A program made the translations under genes and the position numbers. A model generated the notes under the pieces. The model ran no database searches and was not told where the DNA came from. It saw only the letters and a program-made list of their open reading frames with translations. Positions 1 through 7,578 of a stretch of DNA of 11,623 bases are shown piece by piece (position 1 is the stretch's first letter; each line of letters starts with the position of its first letter). Source of the DNA: an uncultured Flavobacterium sp. (GTDB taxonomy: Bacteria; Bacteroidota; Bacteroidia; Flavobacteriales; Flavobacteriaceae); the NCBI GenBank assembly GCA_946479395.1, contig CAMLFV010000082.1, forward strand, positions 1 through 11,623. Reading direction: 5' to 3'.

Positions 1-977
1 ATTTGTTCTATTTTAAAACATCGTCCTGGAAAATCAATCAATTCGTTTGATGTGTATAAATGTGAATGTTTGTGCAATTTACTTACATTGAATTTTACAG
101 CAATACTGTTGTAAGCCCCCAATTTAAGATAACTGCTGAATGGTTCATACAGATAATTTAACGGAAGTGATAACTGTGAGTCAGCAGTATCATTTAAAGG
201 AAATGTATCTTGATGAATGGTTCCATCATTTGAAATATTGACTGCAATAAGTTCTGCTTGATCTGTGAAATCTTTATGCAGAACAATTAAAAGTTCTTTC
301 ACTTCGTTATGCAAACCAATCGCGTAAATTGTTTTAACGTTGTCTAATTCGTTTAAAATAGACGAAATATCAAGTAATGGAGCGACTTTAATTAATATGT
401 TATCTGATTTTTCAAACAAAAATTCTTGTAATTCAACTACGTTTGGCGTACAATCTTTTAGTAGAAAAACTTTCGTTTTTTTATCATCTCTTCGAGCAGG
501 ATCAATGTAAATCCAATCAAATTTTTCAGTTGAATTTTGCAAGTCAGAAATACTATCGCCGGAAACAGTTTCGATGTTTTCAACGTTTAAGACCTTGAAA
601 TTATGTTGAACTATCTTAGATAAATCTTCTTGAAATTCGCAATGAACCACCGTTTTAAACCGCTTTGCAAAATAAAAATCATCTACACCAAAACCACCCG
701 TTAAGTCGATTAGTTTTTCTCCTGAAATTAATTCGGCTTTAAATTTTGCTAAGGTTTCCGATGAAGTTTGTTCAATTGATAAGGTGCTTGGAAAAATAAT
801 ATTATCGTTACCAAACCAAGTGGGTAATTTTTTTTCGGCTTTCTGTTTTGCTTGTATCTGATTTAAAATCCAAGACCATTCATAATCAACAAACGGATTT
901 TTCTTTAAAGCTAATTTATTAATGTTTTGCTTTAAGTTTTCTTTTATAAATCGTTTTAAATCAGATGTTAATATCAT
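1..977 (-). CDS. THUMP-like class I SAM-dependent methyltransferase, C-terminus cut by window edge
   Basis: The frame opens with ATG at 977 and stays open for 325 codons to the left edge, so the C-terminus is missing. Residues 89-100 (LIDLTGGFGVDD) form the glycine-rich SAM-binding motif I. Residues 154-163 (DWIYIDPARR) form a motif IV of the DPAR type, near the DPPY/NPPY signatures of amino-methylating enzymes. The stretches LYEPFSSYLKLGAYNSIA (276-293) and HLYTSNELIDFPGR (306-319) match what I know of the Bacteroidota family annotated as methyltransferase with a THUMP-like domain. The substrate is not established for that family; RNA is the usual inference. It is last of three minus-strand genes, 10 bases after rsmE, which supports an RNA-modification role. 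The catalytic domain is intact; only the THUMP-like tail is lost to the edge. Family call fairly sure, substrate unknown. Confidence 0.85.
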   Translation of the reverse strand, partial: MILTSDLKRFIKENLKQNINKLALKKNPFVDYEWSWILNQIQAKQKAEKKLPTWFGNDNIIFPSTLSIEQTSSETLAKFKAELISGEKLIDLTGGFGVDDFYFAKRFKTVVHCEFQEDLSKIVQHNFKVLNVENIETVSGDSISDLQNSTEKFDWIYIDPARRDDKKTKVFLLKDCTPNVVELQEFLFEKSDNILIKVAPLLDISSILNELDNVKTIYAIGLHNEVKELLIVLHKDFTDQAELIAVNISNDGTIHQDTFPLNDTADSQLSLPLNYLYEPFSSYLKLGAYNSIAVKFNVSKLHKHSHLYTSNELIDFPGRCFKIEQ

Positions 978-987
978 AAAATTTAAA

Positions 988-1692
988 CTAATTATTAGCT
1001 AAAACTAACGTATGACAACCGACAATTGCAGCAGTCTCGGTACGCAAACGTGTATTCCCTAAAGCAACGGGCAAATAACCTTTCGCCAATGCTTTGTTAA
1101 TTTCGTTTGTAGAAAAATCGCCTTCAGGACCAATCAACAACGTATAATTCTGTTGTGTTTTAATTCGGTCTTTTAATTCCACTTTATCGGTTTCTTCACA
1201 GTGTGCAATAAATTTTTGTCCGTTGATTTCTTTCGATAAAAAATCAGTCAGCTTAACAGGTTCGTTTAAAACGGGCAGATACATTTGGTTTGATTGCTTC
1301 ATAGCACTGATTAAAATCTTATCAAAACGTTCAGTCTTAATGATTTTTCGTTCAGAATGATCACAGATAATCGGTGTAATTTCATCAACACCAATTTCGG
1401 CAGCTTTCTCTAAAAACCATTCGTAACGATCGTTCATTTTAGTAGGAGCAACTACCATGTGAATCCTAAAGTTTCTAGCTTCGGTAAATTGTGATTCATT
1501 TATCTTTACAACACATTTTTTTTCTGATGCCAAAATAACTTCACAAATAAATAAAAAACCTTTTCCGTTGGTAATGTGTAAAATAGAACCTTCTAATTTA
1601 CGTAGAACTTTAACTATGTGTTTACTTTCTTCTTTATCAAAAGTAAACTCAATTGTATTATTGTCTATATCCGGAGCGTAAAATAACTGCAT
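988..1692 (-). CDS. rsmE: 16S rRNA (uracil(1498)-N3)-methyltransferase RsmE
   Basis: This 234-residue protein has the usual RsmE length. RsmE methylates N3 of U1498 in 16S rRNA of the 30S subunit using SAM, and is a cytoplasmic dimeric SPOUT (trefoil-knot) enzyme. The N-terminal part to about residue 70 fits the PUA-like RNA-binding domain. The SPOUT part contains EKAAEIGVDEITPI (95-108), SERK (113-116), LLIGPEGDFS (185-194) and LGNTRLRTETAA (211-222). The last two are the knot loops that bind SAM and are diagnostic. The segment KQSNQMYLP (132-140) replaces the enterobacterial EQ-CGR-type segment, which I regard as normal for Bacteroidota. The ATG at 1692 lies 2 bases after the tsaD stop, pointing to co-transcription and probably translational coupling. 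The stop (TAG) is 10 bases before the next methyltransferase start. Confidence 0.96.
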   Translation of the reverse strand: MQLFYAPDIDNNTIEFTFDKEESKHIVKVLRKLEGSILHITNGKGFLFICEVILASEKKCVVKINESQFTEARNFRIHMVVAPTKMNDRYEWFLEKAAEIGVDEITPIICDHSERKIIKTERFDKILISAMKQSNQMYLPVLNEPVKLTDFLSKEINGQKFIAHCEETDKVELKDRIKTQQNYTLLIGPEGDFSTNEINKALAKGYLPVALGNTRLRTETAAIVGCHTLVLANN

Positions 1693-1694
1693 AA

Positions 1695-2714
1695 TTAAAA
1701 CTCTAATCTTGCTTTAGAAACCACTTCATCATCACTAAAAATTCCTAAATTAAGTTTATGATATCCAACAATACCAATCATCGCGGCATTATCCGTTGTA
1801 TATTCAAATTTTGGTATAAAGGTTTTCCAGGCGTATTTGGTTTCGGTTTCTTTCAATGCTTTACGAATACCTGAATTTGCCGAAACACCGCCGCCAATTG
1901 CAATCTGGGTAATTCCGGTTTGTTCAACAGCAAGCTTAATTTTATCCATTAATATTTTAATGATGATGTTTTGAACAGAAGCACAAATATCATCAATATT
2001 CTCCTTAATAAAATCCGGATTTTTTTGAACTTCTTTCTGAATAAAATACAAAATCTGCGTTTTTAGCCCTGAAAAACTAAAATTTAATCCATCAACTTTT
2101 GGTTTCGTGAACGTATAAGCTTTCGGATTTCCGTTTTGGGCGTGTTTGTCTATCAAAGGTCCGCCAGGATAAGGAAAACCTAATATTTTTGCGGTTTTAT
2201 CATAAGCTTCGCCAACAGCATCATCGGTCGTTTCGCCTAAAATTTCCATATCAACAAACGAATTCACTTTCACAATCTGTGTATGTCCACCACTAATTGT
2301 CATCGCCAAAAACGGAAAAGTCGGCTTGTCAAATCCTTCTTCATCAATAAAATGAGCCAGAATATGCGCGTGCATGTGGTTTACGGCAATCAACGGAATA
2401 TCTAACGCCATGCTTAACGATTTCGCAAAAGATCCGCCAACCAATAAAGATCCCATTAAACCCGGACCTTGCGTAAATGCAATAGCACTTAAATCGGTTT
2501 TTTGAATACCGGCTTTTCGCAAGGCAACTTCTACAACGGGCACAATATTTTGCTGATGTGCGCGGGAAGCCAATTCGGGAATTACACCGCCATACAACTC
2601 GTGAATTTCCTGCTTTGCCACCACATTGCTCAACACTTTATCGTTGCATAATACGGCTGCACCGGTATCGTCGCACGAACTTTCAATCGCCAAAATGTAC
2701 TTTAATTGTTCCAT
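1695..2714 (-). CDS. tsaD: tRNA N6-adenosine threonylcarbamoyltransferase TsaD
   Basis: TsaD (older names Gcp, YgjD) transfers the threonylcarbamoyl group from threonylcarbamoyl-adenylate to A37 of ANN-decoding tRNAs, together with TsaB and TsaE. Neither partner is in this window. The 339-residue length is typical. Visible ASKHA-fold signatures are AIESSCDDTGAA (9-20), TQGPGLMGSLLVG (81-93), the metal-binding HMHAH (H113 and H117), SGGHTQ (141-146), DDAVGEAYDKTAKILGFPYPGG (164-185), GGGVSANS (274-281) and TTDNAAMIG (306-314). All key residues are present. The ATG at 2714 fits the conserved N-terminus, with the catalytic fold starting about 8 residues in. It leads the minus-strand cluster and diverges from the TamB-type gene. 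Confidence 0.98.
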   Translation of the reverse strand: MEQLKYILAIESSCDDTGAAVLCNDKVLSNVVAKQEIHELYGGVIPELASRAHQQNIVPVVEVALRKAGIQKTDLSAIAFTQGPGLMGSLLVGGSFAKSLSMALDIPLIAVNHMHAHILAHFIDEEGFDKPTFPFLAMTISGGHTQIVKVNSFVDMEILGETTDDAVGEAYDKTAKILGFPYPGGPLIDKHAQNGNPKAYTFTKPKVDGLNFSFSGLKTQILYFIQKEVQKNPDFIKENIDDICASVQNIIIKILMDKIKLAVEQTGITQIAIGGGVSANSGIRKALKETETKYAWKTFIPKFEYTTDNAAMIGIVGYHKLNLGIFSDDEVVSKARLEF

Positions 2715-2729
2715 TGTAAAAAATCGGTA

Positions 2730-2780
2730 TAATTTATGTGTATAAAGTATATTAAATACCGTATTAACTTACATAAATTA
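2730..2780. repeat. 51 bp inverted repeat in the tsaD/tamB divergent intergenic region
   Basis: TAATTTATGT at 2730-2739 is repeated perfectly inverted as ACATAAATTA at 2771-2780. The two arms are centred on about 2755. A second, nested pair, CGGTAT at 2725-2730 and ATACCG at 2756-2761, overlaps it. The region lies between two divergent start sites and directly abuts the promoter element at 2782. It could be a shared operator, a cruciform or chance in AT-rich DNA; the sequence cannot decide. Confidence 0.4.
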
Positions 2781-2781
2781 G

Positions 2782-2789
2782 TATTTTTG
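2782..2789 (+). promoter_or_regulatory. Putative -7 promoter element for the tamB-type gene
   Basis: TATTTTTG is a perfect match to the TAnnTTTG -7 element described for Bacteroidota primary sigma factor. It lies about 40-70 bases before the candidate starts of the downstream gene, giving a short leader. No clear TTG -33 box is visible upstream, so the call rests on the -7 box and its position. Confidence 0.45.
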
Positions 2790-2859
2790 TTTCTTTAAAT
2801 TAAAAAGCAAATTTAAAACAAATAAGGCTATCAAAAAACTTTTTAAAATACTGTTTGGG

Positions 2860-5800
2860 TTGCTGTTGGGATTGGCGCTGGTTTTTATACTGGCAGCCGT
2901 AATCATTACCACACCTATAGTTCAGACAGAATTGGCGCATTATGCTACTACAAAAATTAATGAACAATTCAATATCCGAACGTCGATTGGGCAGGTTGCC
3001 GTACAGTTGGATGGAACGGTTCTAATGAAAAAAGTGCATGTTTTAGACGACCGAAACAACGATTTAGCCTATATTGACCGATTATATACCGACATTACCG
3101 ATTTTAAACAGCTGACTGAAGGAAAATTGTTGTTTGGTAGTACCGAAATTCAGGATGTCAATTTTTTTATCCATAAATACAAAGGCGATACCTTAACCAA
3201 TTTAGACAAGTTTATTGCTGTTTTTGATGACGGAAAACCCGGAAGTGGTAAGTTTTTAATGAAGATTGATCATTTGGATCTTACCAACGGAAGGTTTAAA
3301 ATTACCGATGATAACACCGGAAATACACCGATTGATTTTAAAGAAATGAACGGTTCATTGAACAAATTAATCGTTCGCGGACCGAATATTAATGCCGATA
3401 TCACTAAATTATCGCTAAAAGACAAACGCGGCATTTACGTTAAAGATTTGGTTACCAGTTTTTCTATGACCAAAACTTCGATGGATTTAAAACCTTTTAC
3501 CGTTGAAACCGAAGAATCGTATATCAAAGGAAATATTGCCATGCGTTATGCCGAAGGCGATTTAAAATATTTTACCGAAAAGGTTAATTTGGCGGTAGAT
3601 CTTAATAAATCCAAGGTTGCAACAAACGATTTAAAATATTTTTATAAGGAATTTGGTGCCGATAATGTTTTGTATCTAACCACAAAAGCAATTGGTACGT
3701 TAAACAATTTTAAGCTTGAAAACACGCAGCTTTCCGATAAATTCGGATCTGAAATCATTGGGAACTTCGCTTTAAAAAATCTGTTTGTAAAGAAAAATCC
3801 GTTTCGTGTTGAAGCTAATCTAAATCGATTGAACATTACTCGTTCTAATGCAGTGGCGCTGCTGCCGAATGTTTTAGGAAAATCATTGCCGGTTCAATTG
3901 GAAAAATTAGGACTTTTAAATCTGCAAGGTTTTGTTGCTTACGAAAATTTTTATGTTGATGCCAATGTAGAAGCCACTACAAACCTTGGTTTTGCTAAAG
4001 CCGATGTAGAATTATGGAACGTAAATCAAAAACAAAATGCCACGTATAAAGGTGATGTTTCGCTTGATAATTTTGATATTGGCGGATTAATCGAAAACGA
4101 AAAAGTAGGTACGGCAACCTTAACTGCTTCGGTTGATGGTAAAAGCTTCGATCCGGAATCGTTCAATACCATTATAAAAAGTCTGGTGCAGCAGTTTACG
4201 TTTAACAATTATTCGTACAAAGATATTACGATCGACGGAAACCTAAAACTGCCTGCATATACCGGGACTTTGGTAAGTAAAGATCCAAATGCACTGCTTG
4301 ATTTCAACGGAACTTTGGATCTTTCAACAGACAAAACCGCGGTTGATTTTAAAGCAGATATCGAACATTTGAATATGAATGCTTTGCACATTGTAAAAGA
4401 TTCGTTGGGCGTTTTTAAAGGTCATTTTGAATTGATGGGAACCGGCGAAAACCTGGATACTTTTGAAGGAACCGTTCTGGCGCAAAATGCCACTTATACC
4501 AATTCTAAAGAAATGTATGTATTTGATAGTCTTTCTGTTAAATCAGAATTTCAGGAAAATAACATCCGCAGAATCGATATAAAATCCAACGATATTGTAA
4601 ACGGCTACATTCGCGGGAATTTTAAATACAATCAGCTTAAAGATATTGTAGAAAACTCTTTGGGACGATTGTATAAAAACTATTCTCCCAACAAAATTGC
4701 CACCAATCAGTTTATCGAATACAATTTAGATATTCAAAATAAGATTGTCGATTTGTTTGTTCCCAAGCTTGAAATTGCCGACGAAACTTCTATTTCGGGA
4801 AAAATTACGGCAGATAACGGCGAATTTGTTTTAATAATGAATACACCCTTTGTGAAGTATGGTGGCAATAAACTGACCAATATTCAGATTGATGTAAATA
4901 GTTTGCGCGAAAATCAAAACGCGTTTATCGCCATTGATACCATAGATTTAAAGGCTTACAAAGCCTACGATTTTGTATTGAACAACGCCAAGAAAAATGA
5001 TACGTTGTATGTTGATACGCAGTTTAAAGGCGGAACCGAAGCAGCCGATAAATACTACTTGAATTTTTATCATACCATAAACGAAGAAAATAAATCGGTT
5101 GTTGGAATTGAAAAATCCGAAATTCAGTTTAAAGAATCGCTTTGGTATTTAAATGAGTTCAATAACGATAAAAACCGCATCATTTTTAATAAGGAAATCA
5201 ACGATTTTGTTATTGAAGACATTCAGCTTTCGCACAACGAACAAATGGTTTTGCTGAACGGAAGCATGCACGGAAATAATTATAAAGATCTTAATTTGGA
5301 ATTCGAAAATGTGGAATTAGATAAAATTACACCCGATTTAACCAATTTAACCTTTGCCGGATTAATCAACGGAAATGTGTCGTTTGTGCAGGAAAACAAC
5401 ATTTTTAAACCGAAATCGAAGTTAAATGTTGAAAATTTAGAGATTAACGATGTACTGCTCGGCTTGTTTAATTTCGAAGTGGAAGGCGATGAATCGTTGC
5501 AGAATTTCAATGTTCGATCTAATATTGTGAACGATTTTACCGAGAATTTCTACATGAACGGATTAATCTCTGTCAGCAAAGGTCAAAGTAAACTGAATTT
5601 AGATGCCGGTTTTAACAAGTTCAACCTTAAAGCCATTGCGCCGTTTTTATCATCGATTATGTCCGATGTCCGTGGCGATGCTTCGGGTCGTGCAACCATT
5701 CAGGGAACGCATAAAGATCCCGATATCGAAGGAAAATTATATCTAACTAATGCCGGAATGCGTCCTGTTTTTACGGGAGTTGATTATCTGTTCGATGAAA

Positions 5801-7329
5801 ACGCTCCGCTTGATGTTACCGAAAGTCAGTTCATCCTTCGAAATGTAAACATTACCGATTCTAAACACAAAACAAAAGGTTTGTTAAACGGAACCATTTC
5901 GCACAACAAACTAAAAAACTGGAACATTGATGCAAAATTGTCTTCGGATAATTTATTGGCGTTAGACAGCGATTATAAAGAAGGAACACCTTATTACGGC
6001 ACGGCTTTTATCGATGGATCTGCGACCATAAAAGGACCTGTAGAAAGTTTGGTTGTAACTATTGAAGCAGAATCTAAAAAAGGGACAAATATTAAAATTC
6101 CGTTAGATGATGCCGGTGGATTGGGCGACAATAATTTTGTTCACTTTTTATCGCCACAAGAAAAAGCCAACCGTTTAAAAGGTATCGAAACACCTATGAA
6201 CAATACGCGTTTTGGTGGTGTTCAATTAAATTTTGAGTTTTACATAACGCCCGATGCCGAAATTGAAATTTTGTTAGATCGCGCTTCTGGTCACGGAATG
6301 AAAGGTAGTGGCGCCGGTTTTATTACGATGGAAATCAACACACTTGGACGCTTCAACATGTGGGGAGATTTTATGGTTTACACGGGCGAATACAACTTTA
6401 AATACGGCGGAATTATTGATAAAAAGCTCGATGTTGTTAAGTACGGGACCATTCGTTGGGACGGCGAACCGTTAAATGCCATATTAGATCTGAAGGCAGT
6501 TTATAAAACCCAGTCGAATCCCGGGTTAATTGTTGAAAGTTCTGAAATTAACCGTAAAGTTGATACCGAAGTTTCTATTGCGTTGCAGGGTAATTTAAGC
6601 AATCCCGAAATTGATTTCTTGATAGATTTTCCTAACGTAACATCAACTATTAAATCAGAGATTGAATATAAATTAGCCGATAAAGATACGCGTGAAACGC
6701 AGGCTATGGCATTGTTGGCAACCGGCGGATTTATTACGACAACAACAGGCGGAAATGCGGTTTATGGTAGTTTGTTTGAACGTGCCAGCAGTTTGTTCGA
6801 TGATTTATTTTCAGATTCCGAAGGAAAGTTCCGCGTTGGATTGAATTACTCGCAAAGTGAACGAAATCCGTTCAGAGATGATACCGATGCAGCCCGTGTG
6901 GGCGTAACGTTGTCAACACAGATCAGCGACCGAATTTTGGTTAACAGTAAATTAGGTGTGCCGGTTGGCGGACGCGAAGAAAACGTGATTGTGGGCGATG
7001 TGGAAGTTCAGTTACTTTTAAATGAAGACGGAAGCTTACGTGCACGAGTTTTCAACCGTGAAAACGATATCAACTATATTGGTGAAGGCATCAATTACAC
7101 CCAAGGAATTGGTTTAACTTACGAAGTTGATTTTAATACCTTTAAAGAACTGATAAAAAAAGTATTGGTTCGTGCAGACAAACGTGCTAAACAAAAAGAA
7201 GCAGAGAAAAGCAAACCGAACAATAGTAATTCTTCAGACGATGATTACGGATTAGATTACATCAAGTTTCAAGAAAAACGTCGAGAAGATACTCAAGAAG
7301 AACAAAAAACAAAGCCAGAACCTAAATAG
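2860..7329 (+). CDS. TamB-family translocation/assembly module protein (large envelope protein)
   Basis: The open frame encodes about 1490 residues from TTG at 2860. In Proteobacteria TamB is an inner-membrane-anchored periplasmic bridge, working with TamA in outer-membrane biogenesis and possibly in lipid transport. Bacteroidota carry long divergent members. An N-terminal hydrophobic segment (about residues 1-20, LLGLALVFILAAVIITTP) anchors the protein. A very long beta-rich repetitive middle with many short GxF/GxI strands follows. The C-terminal TamB domain (formerly DUF490) lies at about residues 1030-1430, with MWGDFMVYTGEYNFKYGG near 1167, a GGFITTTTGG segment near 1289 and the barrel-like ISDRILVNSKLGVP. 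A hydrophilic Lys/Glu-rich tail follows from about 1433. The start is uncertain: the frame is open from 2782 and the residues before 2860 (IKKLFKILFG) look like a native cytoplasmic N-terminus, yet no ATG or GTG exists there. It is transcribed alone and diverges from tsaD. Confidence 0.9.
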   Translation: MLLGLALVFILAAVIITTPIVQTELAHYATTKINEQFNIRTSIGQVAVQLDGTVLMKKVHVLDDRNNDLAYIDRLYTDITDFKQLTEGKLLFGSTEIQDVNFFIHKYKGDTLTNLDKFIAVFDDGKPGSGKFLMKIDHLDLTNGRFKITDDNTGNTPIDFKEMNGSLNKLIVRGPNINADITKLSLKDKRGIYVKDLVTSFSMTKTSMDLKPFTVETEESYIKGNIAMRYAEGDLKYFTEKVNLAVDLNKSKVATNDLKYFYKEFGADNVLYLTTKAIGTLNNFKLENTQLSDKFGSEIIGNFALKNLFVKKNPFRVEANLNRLNITRSNAVALLPNVLGKSLPVQLEKLGLLNLQGFVAYENFYVDANVEATTNLGFAKADVELWNVNQKQNATYKGDVSLDNFDIGGLIENEKVGTATLTASVDGKSFDPESFNTIIKSLVQQFTFNNYSYKDITIDGNLKLPAYTGTLVSKDPNALLDFNGTLDLSTDKTAVDFKADIEHLNMNALHIVKDSLGVFKGHFELMGTGENLDTFEGTVLAQNATYTNSKEMYVFDSLSVKSEFQENNIRRIDIKSNDIVNGYIRGNFKYNQLKDIVENSLGRLYKNYSPNKIATNQFIEYNLDIQNKIVDLFVPKLEIADETSISGKITADNGEFVLIMNTPFVKYGGNKLTNIQIDVNSLRENQNAFIAIDTIDLKAYKAYDFVLNNAKKNDTLYVDTQFKGGTEAADKYYLNFYHTINEENKSVVGIEKSEIQFKESLWYLNEFNNDKNRIIFNKEINDFVIEDIQLSHNEQMVLLNGSMHGNNYKDLNLEFENVELDKITPDLTNLTFAGLINGNVSFVQENNIFKPKSKLNVENLEINDVLLGLFNFEVEGDESLQNFNVRSNIVNDFTENFYMNGLISVSKGQSKLNLDAGFNKFNLKAIAPFLSSIMSDVRGDASGRATIQGTHKDPDIEGKLYLTNAGMRPVFTGVDYLFDENAPLDVTESQFILRNVNITDSKHKTKGLLNGTISHNKLKNWNIDAKLSSDNLLALDSDYKEGTPYYGTAFIDGSATIKGPVESLVVTIEAESKKGTNIKIPLDDAGGLGDNNFVHFLSPQEKANRLKGIETPMNNTRFGGVQLNFEFYITPDAEIEILLDRASGHGMKGSGAGFITMEINTLGRFNMWGDFMVYTGEYNFKYGGIIDKKLDVVKYGTIRWDGEPLNAILDLKAVYKTQSNPGLIVESSEINRKVDTEVSIALQGNLSNPEIDFLIDFPNVTSTIKSEIEYKLADKDTRETQAMALLATGGFITTTTGGNAVYGSLFERASSLFDDLFSDSEGKFRVGLNYSQSERNPFRDDTDAARVGVTLSTQISDRILVNSKLGVPVGGREENVIVGDVEVQLLLNEDGSLRARVFNRENDINYIGEGINYTQGIGLTYEVDFNTFKELIKKVLVRADKRAKQKEAEKSKPNNSNSSDDDYGLDYIKFQEKRREDTQEEQKTKPEPK

Positions 7330-7347
7330 ATTCTGGCTTTTTCATTT
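7311..7347 (+). terminator. Intrinsic terminator overlapping the tamB 3' end
   Basis: AAAGCCAGAA at 7311-7320 pairs perfectly with TTCTGGCTTT at 7331-7340 across a 10-base loop, followed by a T-rich tail (7338-7347). The left arm is coding sequence for the last residues of the TamB-type protein, and its TAG stop (7327-7329) sits in the loop. It should end the tamB transcript and insulate pfkA. Confidence 0.85.
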
Positions 7348-7354
7348 TATTTTG

Positions 7355-7362
7355 TATCTTTA
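7355..7362 (+). promoter_or_regulatory. Weak candidate -7 element upstream of pfkA-gapA
   Basis: TATCTTTA matches TAnnTTTG at all but the last base and follows directly after the tamB terminator. A second imperfect candidate, TATATTTT, lies at 7520-7527, closer to the pfkA start. Neither has a clear TTG at the expected -33 distance. The pfkA-gapA promoter should lie somewhere in this gap; these are the best matches I can point to. Confidence 0.25.
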
Positions 7363-7411
7363 GAATATTAAGAATAGTTATGAAATGATACAAAAAATAA
7401 TTTAACAAAAA

Positions 7412-7541
7412 ACATAGAAACATAGTGTTTATAACTTAATTTACAAAAGCAGTTGTAGGTACACATACTTTTTAAGCGTCGCTTAAAAACCTATGTATTT
7501 TTATGTAGCCTCTACAGTCTATATTTTCTATGAAGCTATGT
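7412..7541. repeat. Imperfect palindromic intergenic element (about 130 bp) upstream of pfkA
   Basis: Three nested inverted pairs share roughly one centre. The outer arms are ACATAG-aaa-CATAG (7412-7425) and CTATG-aag-CTATGT (7528-7541). The middle arms are TGTAG (7454-7458) with CTACA (7512-7516), and ACATA (7463-7467) with TATGT (7492-7496). The core is a perfect 9 bp stem, TTTTTAAGC (7469-7477) with GCTTAAAAA (7481-7489), around a 3-base loop. The layout resembles a degenerate REP or miniature mobile element. It fills most of the 249-base gap between tamB and pfkA, so it may also end up as structured leader RNA of pfkA. Confidence 0.5.
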
Positions 7542-7578
7542 GGTGAAAAATTAAATCACTTCGATATTAAAAACAGTT

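Noticed and set aside
2755..2765. The 11-mer AATACCGTATT is found again, inverted, at 11347-11357.
   Set aside because: A single shared near-palindromic 11-mer in two unrelated places of a window this size is within chance.
3642..5510. Several antisense frames of 60-76 codons within the TamB-type gene.
   Set aside because: They are shadows of a long, well-supported coding frame, with no recognisable motifs, promoters or spacing of their own.
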